Source: Sinonovacula constricta (lineage: Eukaryota > Mollusca > Bivalvia > Cardiida > Solecurtidae). From it: a DNA stretch of 64,000 bases. Position 1 is the stretch's first letter. The number at the start of each line of letters is the position of its first letter. Of the stretch, positions 35,876 through 46,972 are shown piece after piece. The DNA lies in NCBI GenBank assembly GCA_007844125.1, contig CM017565.1, forward strand, positions 10,784,450 to 10,848,449, in the 5' to 3' direction. The notes below the pieces were generated by a model that was not told where the DNA came from, searched no databases, and saw only the letters and a program-made list of their open reading frames with translations. A program made the position numbers and the translations under genes.

Positions 35876-36478
35876 TGTTTAAAATATTAGTTTATGGTAT
35901 TTTACAATAAAAACCTATTTTCATTCAAACAGTGCTATTATTATTTTTCCTTATTAGTGAAAGTAGCTTTCTGCACTCATACGGGATTGAACAAATAACA
36001 TAAATACATTTTATGAACATCAAATAATTTATGTATATTTTTTATTGTTCTCTTTGTTAAGTATATATTACATATACATTATGTTAATGTGGGAACCAAT
36101 CAGATCGAGGTCTCAGATAACATGATTCATGTGTCCAATCAGAATCGAGATATAGATCACATGATCCAGTCATCCAATTGGTTCAATTTGACGCCATTCT
36201 TCTTATCGTCAGCCCTTTGGAAGCCAAGTTTAAATTGTTGATTCAACCACCTCCTCCCTTACCTCCGCCACTCTTTCTGGTTCCAAGAATTATTATTTAG
36301 CATTTTTCTTTATACTACATACGTGTATTTGAGCAGCGTATTTTGTTTAAAATATCGGTTTATGGTATTTTACAATAAATACCCATTTTCATTCAAATAG
36401 TGTTATTATTATTTTTCCTTACTTGTGGAAGTAGCTTTCTGCACTCACACGCGATTGAAAAAATAACATAAATACAAT
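35876..36478. repeat. 130-bp direct repeats flanking a 340-bp segment
   Basis: The stretch from TTTAAAATATTAGTTTATGG to AACATAAATAC at 35876-36005 recurs with few changes at 36347-36478, an offset of about 471 bp. It resembles a solo tandem duplication or short terminal direct repeats of an element. The intervening DNA holds the CCAAT array. Confidence 0.7.
36096..36181. promoter_or_regulatory. three CCAAT boxes at exact 39-bp spacing
   Basis: CCAATCAG at 36096 and 36135 and CCAATTGG at 36174 begin successive 39-bp imperfect repeats (ATCGAG.TCT/ATA..GAT.ACATGAT). CCAAT is the NF-Y core, and CCAATCAG is its strongest form. The function is inferred. Confidence 0.4.
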
Positions 36479-36729
36479 AGCATAAATAACGTAAGAAAAC
36501 AAATTGAGAAACAAAAACAAAACAAGAAACAACAGTAAAACAAATACCATACACTGTAGTACTTGATATAAAATGTGACTCTAGTTAGTGTCTTATAAGT
36601 TAAGACAATTGTTACAGAAGTTAAGACTGTATAATACAGCTAGTAAAATAATCAGGGTATATGTAATTTGTTTTTAATTAGTTATAAATGTAGCAAAAGA
36701 GAAAAAAGTAATGGTTAAACACCCACATT

Positions 36730-37430
36730 CGTGAATTAAAACAGGCCAGATTTTTTCTTATGGAAATACATAATGTTTTAAGTATTTTGATATCATGGTT
36801 GTTTAATAGTTCTTTGAATTCAATTATATTTGGGTGTTGGTAGAAGTACATGGAAATGTGAATTTCTCTTCGAGTGCGGAAAGCTGGACACAAAAGAAAA
36901 GTAAATAGTGCATTTCATCGCCAGTGTCGTTTAAATTACAAAGTTGACATTTTCTATCGCTGATTTCTAAATTTACCCAACGGCCTCTCTCCGGAGGCAA
37001 GTAGTAGTTAGCTGTTCTATATTTTATGAGTGTGTAATAATCTTTTGTTTGAAGTGAAAGCAGATCAAGTTCATAAGTTTCTTTAAATATTGACTAATTA
37101 ATTCATTTTGCAGAGTTTTGATGTGAAGCATGCCAATTTTGTCTGTATTGATCAATGAGATTTTGTTTTACTATGTACTTTATATTTCTGTTTTGTATTG
37201 TGTCTTGATATTGCCAAATATCAGGTCTACCTCGTTTAATCTCGTTTAATACGTTTATGATACTGAATCTCCATTTAGACTGGAAGTTTGGTAATTTTAA
37301 CATTAAATGATACATTCTATAAGAGAGTTTATTAGTGTTACCAGTTATTAATCTACTCCAAAATCCAACCATTCTATCTATAATAATAATACGTAAAGCA
37401 TATCTATCAAGCCCGGCTGTTAACATAATT
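36730..37430 (-). pseudogene. LINE C-terminal domain
   Basis: Three frame-shifted pieces. MVGFWSRLITGNTNKLSYRM (about 37375-37317) continues through NVLNEIKRGRPDIWQYQD. IKYRTANYYLPPERGRWVNL (about 37040-36985) is followed by RKCQLCNLNDTGDEMHYLL, which has a C-x2-C..H arrangement. CPAFRTRREIH..ISMYFYQ then follows. This order is characteristic of the region after the RT in molluscan and cnidarian LINEs. Confidence 0.8.
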
Positions 37431-37649
37431 ATTGGTGTGCTTTTATGAACTTAGGTAATATGTCTTAAGAATCTTGAGTGAAGTATCAAATCCACAAGTA
37501 AGTCAATATTACTTATTCCAGTGTATAGAAAATGTAGTGGTTTTTCTGCTGGTTCAACTAGGGACTTTCTTGTTTTGTTTTTTTTTTATAAAGCATGACT
37601 TTGTAAAAAAAATATATTCCTAAATATATGTAGCCGTCTAATATTTCTA

Positions 37650-38550
37650 GGCTATCTGAATCTACATTGAAATAAAAAATATCAAGTGTTGCGAACTCAA
37701 AAACAATATCTTTGTTTTATCCTCATTAATATTTAACTTCCATGTTTTACAGTAGGTTAAAAAATCATCAAGACATGTTTGTAGAGAAAATCTTATCAGC
37801 TGCCATTAGAATGGAATCATCCGCATACAAAAGTGTAAGAATCTGAATTAATGTGAAAATTTCTGGAGTGAAGTTGTTCAGGATGATTCCTGTGTTGTCC
37901 TTGTCCAATAAAAATCTTCTAAATCATTAAGAAAAAGAGTAAATAGTACAGGTGAAAGGTTTTCTCCTTGCCTTAGACCAATGTTGCACCAAAAATATTA
38001 TGATTGTAAGTAATTAGGTTCATTCTCGTGGTCTTTATTTACATTAGTTAAATAGGTATCATATTAAATATAGTTTTGAAAAGTTGCCTAAAATATTATA
38101 GCTTGAAGCTTTTGCTACATTTCTACCATCCTTACAAAGTCAAAGGCTTTACTAAAGTCTATAAAACACAAAACAGTTGCTTTTTATGGAACCTTAGTAT
38201 TTCTTTTATAGAATTTTATGTAAATATGTGATTCAGAACTGATGTAAAAAGTTTTGCTAATACAGAGAAGAATGGTGATTGGTCTGCAATTGTTCGGGTC
38301 TTGTGAGTCACCTTTGTTTTTATAAATAGATATGATTATTCCATCTGACCAATTTGATGGGATATAAGTAGATTTAAAGATCAAATTGAAGTAGTTTATA
38401 TATAGTGGAAATATTTTTCCTGCAGATTGCTTTATATACTCGTTTATAACATTATCCGTACAAGGTGGTTTCTTGTTTTTGATGCATTTGTGTATTTCCA
38501 GTAATTTAAATGGCTTGTTTAGGCAAGATTGGTTCTTTTCATTTAGCAAT
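37650..38550 (-). pseudogene. LINE reverse transcriptase fragments
   Basis: The N-terminal fingers read KCIKNKKPPCTDNVINEYIK..NWSDGIIISIYKNKGDSQDP..NNCRPITIL (38520-38260). The next piece has CFIDFSKAFDFV (about 38165-38130), then GLRQGENLSPVLFTLFLNDL (37980-37920). The catalytic motif TLLYADDS is encoded at about 37834-37811, and CKTWKLNINEDKTKI follows at 37755-37712. Several frameshifts separate the pieces. The YADD residues are intact. Confidence 0.85.
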
Positions 38551-38559
38551 TCTTTTTCT

Positions 38560-38800
38560 ATTTCGAAGTTATCATTTCTATCTTTTGTTGTGCTTATTTT
38601 TTTTTAAATTGTTAAAATAAAGACTCTAAATCTGGTTGCTTGGCTTGTTTGTTTTTTTTACTTTTTATATTATTTAAAACACTCCAGTAGTTTTCTGGCT
38701 GCCTACTGCACATCGTACGTTATGTTGATTTATTTTGTTTCTTATGTCTATTTATATTTTTATTCATGGTATTTTTATAATTTATTGTAGCACATTTAAG
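38560..38800 (-). pseudogene. LINE linker upstream of RT
   Basis: The broken frame includes an NYWSV-like Trp motif (CAGKT/QKTTGVF in one frame, ENYWSVLNNIKSKKNKQAK in another). This is the usual K-rich linker just before the RT. Confidence 0.5.
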
Positions 38801-38839
38801 GTGGTATTTATTTTTGTCAGTGTGATGTTTTATTTCAAT

Positions 38840-40015
38840 GTTTGTACATGTTGCAATGTTCATAGTACTTTGTCTTATATATTCTTGTTCATGATCACAA
38901 CAATGTTGCTTGTGCAGTGTGGCGGTCGTAAAAGAATCTCCCCGTGCATGTAATCTATGTTGTCATTTAATTCATCCTATAAGGATTGCTACGTGTATTT
39001 CCTTTGATGGACATTGGACTTTGGTTCCTCAATTCCATCTCCGCATGAACAGGATGCTTCAACCTTTTATTCGTCTCTGCTCATTTTTTCTTGATTCGAA
39101 AAGTTAATTTTATTTACTATTAACGTTTTCTTTAGGTTTTCTTATCGAAATAATACCTATCTCTCTTCTAAACACTATGAGGACATTGTTTTTCAGTGAC
39201 GTCACTGCTTTCGTCATGGCTTGTCAAACAAAACAGTGCTTGGACATTTATTCAAATGGATCAGTTTTCTTATCATTGCTTGCATTTGAGAAACCCGTCA
39301 GGAAGTGCGAGGTTAGAGCTCTGTAAAAACGGTTAAAGCATCCCAGTCAATCCATATTGCCGACTGACCGTTCCAAGGCGATAACTATCGGGTTTGCTCT
39401 TTTCGTTAAATGACTCAGCACAAATTTGTTCTTACTTTTTTCGCTTGGCTTGCATGTGAAATACCTTTGTTCTGTGCCTTTTCGGAGTTTGGTATATGTT
39501 GCAATGCTCATCGGACTTTGTCATATAATCTTATTCATTATCCCAACAATGTTACTTGTGCAGTGTGGCGGTCGTAAAAATCTCCCCGTGCATGTAATCT
39601 ATGTTGTCATTTAATTTATCCTATGGGGATTGTTGCGTGTATTTCCTTTGATGGACATTGGACTTTGGTTCTTCAATTCCATCTTCACGAGAACAGGATG
39701 CTCAACATTTATTCGTCTCTGGTCATGTTTGTTTATAATTCAGAAAGTCAATTTTATTTATAGTCAACCATTTTTGCGTAGTTTTTCAAATCGAAATAAT
39801 ACCATATTCTTTTCTTAACACTATGTGGACATTATTTTTCAATGACGTCACTACTTTCGTCATAACTTATAGAAAACATCAGCGCATGGACATTTTGTAT
39901 TCAAATAGATCGTTTTTCTTTTCATTGCTTGCATTTGAGAAACTCGTCAGGAAGTGCGAGGTAGGAGCTCTGTAAAACCGGTTTAAGCACCCCAGTCGGT
40001 CCATAATGCCGACTG
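38840..40015 (+). repeat. family A, copy 5: head-to-tail dimer
   Basis: Two consecutive family A units: CAGTGTGGCGGTCGT occurs at 38915 and 39561 (period 646). Both have a perfect TGACGTCA (39197-39204 and 39843-39850) and the GTTAGAGCTCTGTAAAA or close GTAGGAGCTCTGTAAAA core. The dimer begins with about 75 bp of right-end sequence and stops in the core (GCCGACTGACTTATT). It lies within the LINE. Confidence 0.9.
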
Positions 40016-40289
40016 ACTTATTTATGTAAATATGGGTTTAGTGCTCGATATTTTTTCATCATTTGTTACAAACAGTTGTGATTATTGTTGTGCAATATTA
40101 TTTATAATTTCCTACTGTTTGTAATGTCTGTAAGTGTGCTTTCTAATTGTCTTGGATCTATAGGTAAATAAGAAAAGGTCCTATCGAAATTTCCACAGAT
40201 ATTTACATCTTATCTACCTGTAGACAAAAGCAAACAAGGTAAATGTAAATGTGACAAAAACACAGCGACGAAACATAACACACAAAAAG

Positions 40290-40400
40290 AAAAACCATCA
40301 GTTACCGCCTTGAAACGGCCAATCGGCAAAAGGGCCGACTGGGGTGCTTAAACCTGGTTTGTGGAGCGCTACAACCTCGCATTTCCTGAAGGGCTTTCTA
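40290..40400 (-). repeat. family A core fragment, inverted
   Basis: CAGTTACCGCCTTGAAACGG, GGGCCGACTGGGGTGCTTAA and ACCTCGCATTTCCTGA are the reverse complement of the family core. The orientation is opposite to the neighbouring dimer. Confidence 0.75.
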
Positions 40401-40559
40401 TCAAACAAACAGTGGAAATAAAAATATCCCGTCAAAATGAAACAACTAAGAGCTATGCTTTTTACATACAATTGTTGTTTGACTAGGTCCCCGGATGGTT
40501 CGGTTCTTATTTAATTATATTGTGTTATATTTTGTTTATGTTCATATTGTATATGTTAG

Positions 40560-41055
40560 TCACATGTTAAAACTGAGTGTCCACCTGAATATATATCATT
40601 ATGGTTTTCAATTTGGAATTTTGTTATCATGTTGTAGGCTTTGATAGAGCATAAATAATAGTCAATAGTGGATACACTTCTGAAAGTAAAGTTACCAGAA
40701 GTGATATGTGGAAATCTGCCATTAACAATCACAAGGTCATTGCTTTTGCATATGCTAATTAGGTTTTAACCATGATTGTTAACAGTTTTGTCTAATAAGT
40801 ATCTCTTCAGCGGAATATTATGATTTCATTAAATTTTCCTGGTCTTTCATATTCTACAAAATCAAGGTCAGATTCAAAGTGATTGTGCAAAAACATCATC
40901 TAATGACATGATGTCCTCTAAATTTGAAAGTCTTGCATTAAAATCTCCGCATAACAATATGTATTCATATTCAGTAGTTTTAAGTGACATTGATATAGGA
41001 GGCATTAGTTCATCTTTCACAAAGGCTCCAATTCCTCCTGATTCTCAATGATGGT
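40560..41055 (-). pseudogene. LINE APE-like endonuclease fragments
   Basis: The minus strand reads GGIGAFVKDELMPPISMSLK, then YILLCGDFNARLSNLEDI (GDFNA near 40948-40935), then after frameshifts SNDLVIVNGRFPHI, GNFTFRSVSTIDYYLC and SGGHSVLT. The GDFNAR motif and the closing S(D/G)H motif are those of APE-type endonucleases of LINEs. In the final motif the usual catalytic Asp is Gly here. Stops and frameshifts break it. Confidence 0.8.
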
Positions 41056-42239
41056 TTATTTATAAAAGTATAATTTGGACATGATAGCGCTCAGTTTTAT
41101 CGCCAATATAGCAATAAGCTAAAACAAACAAGTTAAAAACGAACACTACATATAATTATTTTCTGGTACTGCAACGACTGCAATAACAACGTTCCCACGA
41201 ACTCTCACCAACAGAAAACACAGTACTAGCTGTTTTCTCTGATAATTGGTTATTTCATACATGGAAACAACAATACCCTCTGATAGGATTATAAGTTCCC
41301 GCTTTACCTGCAGCACACTATTCGCAGCACACTATTCGCCTTGATATATATTTCCATAAACAGTAATGTCAAAAATGAACCTAAATAGTAGGTCTCTTAG
41401 GGTCAGATGCCTTAGTCATCAAATATAGGGCGGTACACATTGAAATCAAGAATTCGGATATCTTGTCATTACGTCAAAAAATAAACTTGAGATGGGGTTT
41501 TGAATCTATCTATTTTTATCACATTTTTAAGTGCACACAAAGGTCACAGCTCGGACTAGTCAACACAAAATAAAAGCACTTACTAAATTAAGCATTTTCC
41601 TTTCTATAAATTGTTCTACAATTATTAAATTTATACGACACTAATGTCGTATAGCTCACCTTTGCTAACACAGGTAGTTGTTTTATCAAATATTTCAGAC
41701 ACAAGACGCTATAGTGGTTGCTTGGTCATTCAATTGTGTATGTAATCGTACATATGTATGAATGAATTAAACATGTTCGTTCCTAAACATATTTCTCCCT
41801 CTTAATCTATAAGCTGAGTCGACGACAATTTTTTCAGTTTTATCAGTGTAGGTCTGTTTCCGATATTAATACATCGGCATAATAATGAGATGTTTTGTTG
41901 CATTTAACTTCCGTTTTTTATGTTTTCAACGTTAACTATTACCTTTAAACTATCTTCGGTCAATGAACCTTCGGCTTAAAAGTGTGTTACATTCAGTCCG
42001 GTAACAATATCATTCTCTATATAATAACTTTTCTCTATGCATCATAAGGACACATAATTAGTATTACTGAAAATGTTGTGAAATGAAACATTTAAACAAA
42101 TCAGAGTATTTCTGCTAAAAGTTGACAATGTTGCTAGTCAACATGTACATTGTTGTTTAAGAATGTTGCTCATGGACAAGTTATGGTTGACAATGACTAC
42201 ATGTACATTGCATCTTATTTTGTCTATACTTCATTCTCA
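41056..42239. other. AT-rich DNA, no gene seen
   Basis: Near 42123-42216 there is a weak tandem duplication of TTGACAATG..CATGTACATTG. Otherwise nothing. Confidence 0.4.
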
Positions 42240-42560
42240 GATTCAGGAAATATGACAAAGTTCTATAAGCATTGCAACATATAAAAATAAAAAAGGCACA
42301 GGACAACGATATTCCCATGTAAGCCAGTTGTAAAAGTAAGAACAAATTTGATAGGATTCATTTAACAAAAAGAGCAAACCTAACAGATAACGCCTTGGAA
42401 CAGTCAGTGGCAAAAGGGTCCGATTATGGTGCTTAAACCGGTTTTACAAAGCCACAATTAAAACATCAATTCGAACAATATAACAAGGTTCGATGAGTAT
42501 TGCAACATGTTCCAAATATTGAAAAGGCACAATACAAAATTATTCACCTGCTAGTCAATG
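42240..42560 (-). repeat. family A, copy 7 (tandem, degenerate)
   Basis: Right-end sequence (GCATTGCAACATATAAAA, AAAGGCACAGGACAA, CATGTAAGCCAGTTG) and core (ACGCCTTGGAACAGTCAGT) are followed at about 42490 by a second, more decayed right end (GTATTGCAACATGTTCC). This is another head-to-tail arrangement. Confidence 0.7.
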
Positions 42561-42611
42561 TAAACACTATATTACATTGTATTTAAAACAGCGAGACCAA
42601 AAGTTACAGAC

Positions 42612-42940
42612 ATGGAGCGGTCAGTAGGTACAGGGACCGACAATGTTGCTTAAAAAAGCTCTAACCTTGCACCCTTGGAGCGGTCAGTAGGTATAGGGAC
42701 CGACAATGTTGCTTAAAAAAGCTCTAACCTTGCACCCTTGGAGCGGTCGGTAGGTACAGGGACCGACAATGTTGCTTAAAAAAGCTCTAACCTTGCACCC
42801 TTGGAGCAGTCAGTAGGTACAGGGACTGACAATGTTGCTTAAAAAAAGCTCTAACCTTGCACCCTTGGAGCGGTCAGTAGGTAAAGGGACCGACAATGTT
42901 GCTTAAAAAAGCTCTAACCTTGCACCCTCGGAGAGGTTAT
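42612..42940 (-). repeat. 63-bp tandem array of the family A core
   Basis: Five units beginning GGAGCGGTCAGTAGG at 42614, 42677, 42740, 42803 and 42867. Each carries ACCGACAATGTTGCTTAA and AGCTCTAACCTTGCACCC, the reverse complement of the family A core. An internal deletion of the core was fixed and then amplified. Confidence 0.9.
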
Positions 42941-44367
42941 TAAAGCAGTGAAAAGGAAAGGTATCTAGTTGAAACAAAACAGTCTGAGCGGTAAGGACGA
43001 GATAAAATAAAAATGTAGTGGCGCAATTAAAGTAATAATGTCCCGTTAGTAATTGGTTTAGGGGGAGGGGGGCATTTTAAACAGCTTTACACAATTCTTG
43101 ATTGTCAAAGAAATTAAATATTTGATTTTTATCAGGGACAAAGGTTAATAAAAGAGACACGCAAGTGACTGTAGGATACTGTTTATGTGTAGATTGAATT
43201 GGAGTACTTAAAGGCAAATGCACGTCAAAGAAAAGGGTTGAATTATTTGCAATTTGTCGACTTTAATCCCAAACTAGATTCAAACATGTGCGATTTAGTC
43301 TACATACGTTAAGACTTGAAAGGCCAAAGGTTAGCATGACAGATGTAGCTATGAGTCCCTATGATCTTGGCGTTAATGAGAGAGAGGGAGAGGGAGAGAC
43401 AGAGAGAGAGAGAGAGAGTATATTAGACCCTCCCTGAAATTAGTCTAGCAGACTCCCAAACTAAGGAAGGTAAAGTTAGACCTCCCTCAAAAAGTAGAAG
43501 AGTAAAGACATAATCGTGCAGGTGTGTGTTTACTGTTTACAGATATATGCACAGTCAGCTCCTCAGGAAATGCGACGGTTTTATGCAAATATTATGTTAT
43601 TAACGACGAAGAAAATATAGTTGCGGAATGTACTCGATGTAAAAATATGTCTAACTGTGGATAATTATATTGTGCAAAATAAATTATATACAGGGCAGGA
43701 TGTATGCTAGACTTATTAAAAATCAGAGAAACTAATTAAAATTGTTTCTGGTGGTTGTAGGTACAAACCAAAACATCAATTTTGACAATATTTGGATTTC
43801 AAGGAAATGTAACTGAGTATTGAAACATGGGAAGTTCGCATCATGTTTTAAGGAGAATGAGGCCACATACAGTGAACAGATTTGTATCTGTGTGTCTGCC
43901 AGACATACAGAGCTTTATATAAACATGGTCAGTGAAAGCAAACTGGGTGAGTGTTGAAGGTTTGTACAGATAAATATTGATAAATGTAAGGAATAGTTAA
44001 TACTGACAGGATACGTTTACAGCATAACGAACCTTTTTACAATTATATATAAACACGTGTAATAACATTGATACAGATAGTAAAGTGGAACAATGGAAAA
44101 TTAACAGCCAAATATCGCATTCCACATTGAAACATAACTGAATGAAGGACATATTAAGGGTTACTCAGATTGTATTTTGTGACAGGCTTGAGGGTGTTAT
44201 AATTGACAAGTACAATGGTGAGATATATAGATACCCACTGTCTAGCATCAGAGGCGAAAACCGGGTAATGAATGATTGCATCAGGTTTAGTAACAGCGTT
44301 TAATACATTTTGTAAGAACAGAGAATTTCCAAACAGTAAGCAACTGCACTGTGGATCTCAGCGTCAT
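42941..44367. other. AT-rich DNA with (GA)n
   Basis: Contains the (GA)n microsatellite at 43377-43418. No gene seen. Confidence 0.4.
43377..43418. repeat. (GA)n microsatellite
   Basis: About 20 GA dinucleotides with GG interruptions. Confidence 0.9.
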
Positions 44368-44445
44368 TCATAATCACAACAGTGTTACTTGTGAAGTGCA
44401 TGTAATCTCTGTTGTCATCTTATTTATCCTATCAGGTTTGTTAAT
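44368..44445 (+). repeat. family A fragment with internal deletion
   Basis: ATCACAACAGTGTTACTTGTG joins directly to GTGCATGTAATCTCTGTTGT, lacking the GGCGGTCGT..CCCC part in between. It carries the monomer junction, as at 19.3 kb. Confidence 0.65.
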
Positions 44446-44449
44446 TGTG

Positions 44450-44600
44450 TTTTTGTTACATTTACATTTACCCTATTTGATTGCTGAAGAAACTTTATTG
44501 CTGCAAGCTGCACTATTAACGCGGCAAACTCGGTTCGTTTTTCTGGAAAAGATCTCGAAGAACAGCTGCGATTTTATGCCATTGCATGCTGAACAATTTT
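44450..44600 (+). repeat. family C, copy 1
   Basis: TTGCTGCAAGCTGCACTATT, the CGGCAAACTCGGTTCGTTTT stretch and AACAGCTGCGATTTTATGCC recur at 59240-59345 and, in part, at 59345-59420. Confidence 0.5.
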
Positions 44601-45339
44601 CCCAATAAATGCATCGCATAAGAGCAGCGCTAATAAGAGTTTTTCTTATGTGTACATAGTTTATGACCATATATGTTGAATAAGACTCTCGACCGTTGGC
44701 ATGGTAACATTCATACAGTATGTTATTTTGTGAGGAGATAGAACTCCTTCATCTTACACGAATAATGCACTTCAACAGTTTGAAGAAGAAAGTGACACTG
44801 CAAATGTCCATATCATAGATGAACTTTTGACGTGGGGTTTGAATTAGTCCAAAACAATTTTCGGTCATGCCTTGAAAATGCCGTTTGAAAATTTTGCAAC
44901 ATGAGGGCAATTTACGTTATGCACAGATCATACCTTGAAAGCGATACTAATAGTGTTTATATGTGGGAAATAATCGTGTTAAGTTTCTGGTAAAAAAGGC
45001 ATCGTGCATGCTTTTTATTTATCGCCTTATCTGACAAAGGATCTTGTCACATTTTAGTATTTAAGATTTGCAGCAGTCAGAATTTAGACAGAACTAACAA
45101 TCATTATGACATCTAACACAATTAGGTCGATTGTGCTAACAACAGTTGCATTCATTGAAGTTATTCACCCGTGTTCTTTGGCATGGTCTGATTGTTGTAG
45201 TTTGATAATGACTCCGGCACAATGTCCTGTAATGCCAGACATGTCTCCTTTCAGGAAATTCTGAATGTCAAGTAAGGAGGAACTTTCTGGAACTAACCAA
45301 ATAGGGTTAGAAACGATTAGGCAAGATTCCGGTGAAAGA
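44601..45339. other. AT-rich DNA, no gene seen
   Basis: Nothing recognised in this stretch upstream of family B copy 2. Confidence 0.4.
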
Positions 45340-46195
45340 TCTGATAGTCTGTGGTAGATCTAGTCTGCCGTAACGTTGGTCAACTGACACGCAGACTGTA
45401 AAATCTAGTCTCAGTAAGGGGTAATATCAATACAACACACACATCACAGGTCCAAATATTATCTCGAAGAACGAGAAGAAAACAATACCAGCTAGATAGG
45501 AGGACCTTCGGTATGGTTATAAGTTATTACACCACCGTGTTTCCACCGGCCCTCTCAAAGGCTGGATCCCAAGGACAAGCGACTGTGTTTACATTCGGAT
45601 GGTAAAATTTATGATATTCGACCATGGCAAATGCATTAATTGTCAGCAAACATGCAAACAGGGATAAAAAAAACTGACACGATAATTAATTTAATGTTGT
45701 TGTTTTCTTTTTCTTTTAGAATCAATCAAATTCAACAGTTAAAACAAGCAATATGTAATGATGGTAAAAACCTTGGTATACCGACGAAAGTGTTTAGAAA
45801 TGAAAGTAATAAAGAGCGAATTAAAACAGATGCAAATATCAAGAATGCTCAAAGTCAGATGCAGGTGGCGTATAATTTTAAATGCTTTTCAGGATAACAT
45901 TGTGAAGGAAATACTTTCCTAATTAAACACGTTAAACCTTTTGATCTTTTGTGTAATCTACCTCCGTTGTCAAATGCTAATGTCTCACCAACTTCGCGTG
46001 GGTCGAAAGTGAGGAGAGTTTGTGTACCTTTTATTATTATGGAACGAGTCGGATCCTTCTGTATGCCTAGGATCCATGGACCGAGTCGGATCCTTCTGTA
46101 TGCCTAGGATCCATGGACCAAGTCGGATCCTTCTGTATGCCTAGGATCCATGGACCGAGTCGGATCCTTCTGTATGCCTAGGATCCAGCTTCCGG
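45340..46195 (+). mobile_element. family B element, copy 2 (with 37-bp array)
   Basis: The left end GATCTGATAGTCTGTGGTAG..ATCTAGTCTGCC resembles the unit of the 54.6-kb array. Then come AAGGGGTAATATCAATACAA, AAAACAATACCAGCTAGAT, CACCGTGTTTCCACCGGCCC and TCAGCAAACATGCAAAC, shared with copies 1 and 3. The pre-array flank TCTCACCAACTTCGCGTGGG leads into TTTGTGTACC, equivalent to the entry into the 51-bp array of copy 1. The right flank was not recognised, so the element may be truncated after the array. Confidence 0.6.
46041..46188. repeat. 37-bp tandem array with BamHI/AvrII palindromes
   Basis: Four nearly identical units (CGAGTCGGATCCTTCTGTAT then GCCTAGGATCCATGGAC), starting at 46045, 46082, 46119 and 46156. 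GGATCC recurs twice per unit with CCTAGG and CCATGG, so each unit is rich in 6-bp palindromes. Confidence 0.95.
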
Positions 46196-46411
46196 CAGTT
46201 CTGCTGTAATGTAAGGCTCACTGAAATGTGCAAACGGAGAAGCGAGTCTGTATTGCGGAATCTGAGACCCATTTTTTATGATGCAGCTCATATCATTTTG
46301 AGCAGAATTATTATAGTATGAAAACTTAGAAAGGAACTTCCATTGGATATTCGTGTCTTCGTATTGTTGGGGGTATTTTTTGTTGTTGTTTTGTTGTTGT
46401 TTTTGCAGAAA

Positions 46412-46633
46412 GTTTGTTTTGCTTTGTTTTGGTTTTTTGCGACGTCCAGCTTATTTAATTGGCGGAGGAAGACCCCATATCTATGTCTGGGTAGAACAAC
46501 CGGACGCATCGCAGGTTAGCTGGAAAACCTTTTCACATGAAAGTTCTCGACCCGACCGGGATTCGAACCAACGTGGTGAGGGGCTGAGTAGTTACAAATC
46601 AGCGACTCTAACCGCTCGGCCACGGGCGTCCAC
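46412..46633 (-). mobile_element. tRNA-derived SINE, family S1, with 10-bp TSD
   Basis: The minus strand starts GACGCCCGTGGCCGAGCGGT, TAGAGTCGC. That is a class II tRNA (Ser/Leu-type) head with A box GTGGCCGAGCGG, a long variable-arm region CAGCCCCTCACCACG, and an exact B box GGTTCGAATCC. The body continues GAGAACTTTCATGTG..CCAGCTAACC..GGGGTCTTCCTCCGCC and ends in an A/CAA-rich tail. Identical TTTGCAGAAA flanks it at 46402-46411 and 46634-46643, a target-site duplication. The SINE is transcribed by pol III and mobilised by a LINE. The relative at 16666 lacks the tRNA start. Confidence 0.85.
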
Positions 46634-46883
46634 TTTGCAGAAATTTATGGATTTTCTATTATAGCAACAACACAGTTAAATAGCATCTGAAATTTTTTTT
46701 CTTGTCTTGCTAATGGAAAACGTATTATCTAGGTTCGACGTTAACTTTTTTGAGAGTTAGACCAGTGGTCCAGCAACTTACTAGACCTGACCTAAACTGA
46801 ACTACACCCAAATGTAAAACGCATAATACACATACAAGTCATACTTGAATCAAATTGTTATATGAGTTCAAGCATTGAATTGA

Positions 46884-46972
46884 CAGGTATGATTATACTT
46901 AATTTTCTAGTCTAATATAGGTATCATACATTCGTACTTATATGACTAGAAAGTTAAGTATGACCATACCTG
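46884..46972. repeat. 29-bp foldback inverted repeat
   Basis: Arms 46884-46912 (CAGGTATGATTATACTTAAT..CTAGTC) and 46944-46972 (GACTAGAAAGTTAAGTATGA..CATACCTG) are complementary except at about three positions. The loop is 31 bp. It could be a small MITE or a long hairpin RNA. Confidence 0.65.

Larger units (their letters stand above)
36678..41055 (-). mobile_element. degenerate non-LTR retrotransposon (LINE), interrupted
   Basis: Minus-strand order: APE-like endonuclease (41055-40560), linker (38800-38560), reverse transcriptase (38550-37650), and a C-terminal Cys/His region (37430-36730). Multiple frameshifts and stops make it dead. A family A dimer (38840-40015) and a further family A piece (40290-40400) lie between endonuclease and RT, so they inserted later. 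Domain content (APE endonuclease, RT, C-terminal GRWVN..CQLC..H motif) fits an invertebrate Jockey/CR1-like group. The 5' part is missing. Confidence 0.85.
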
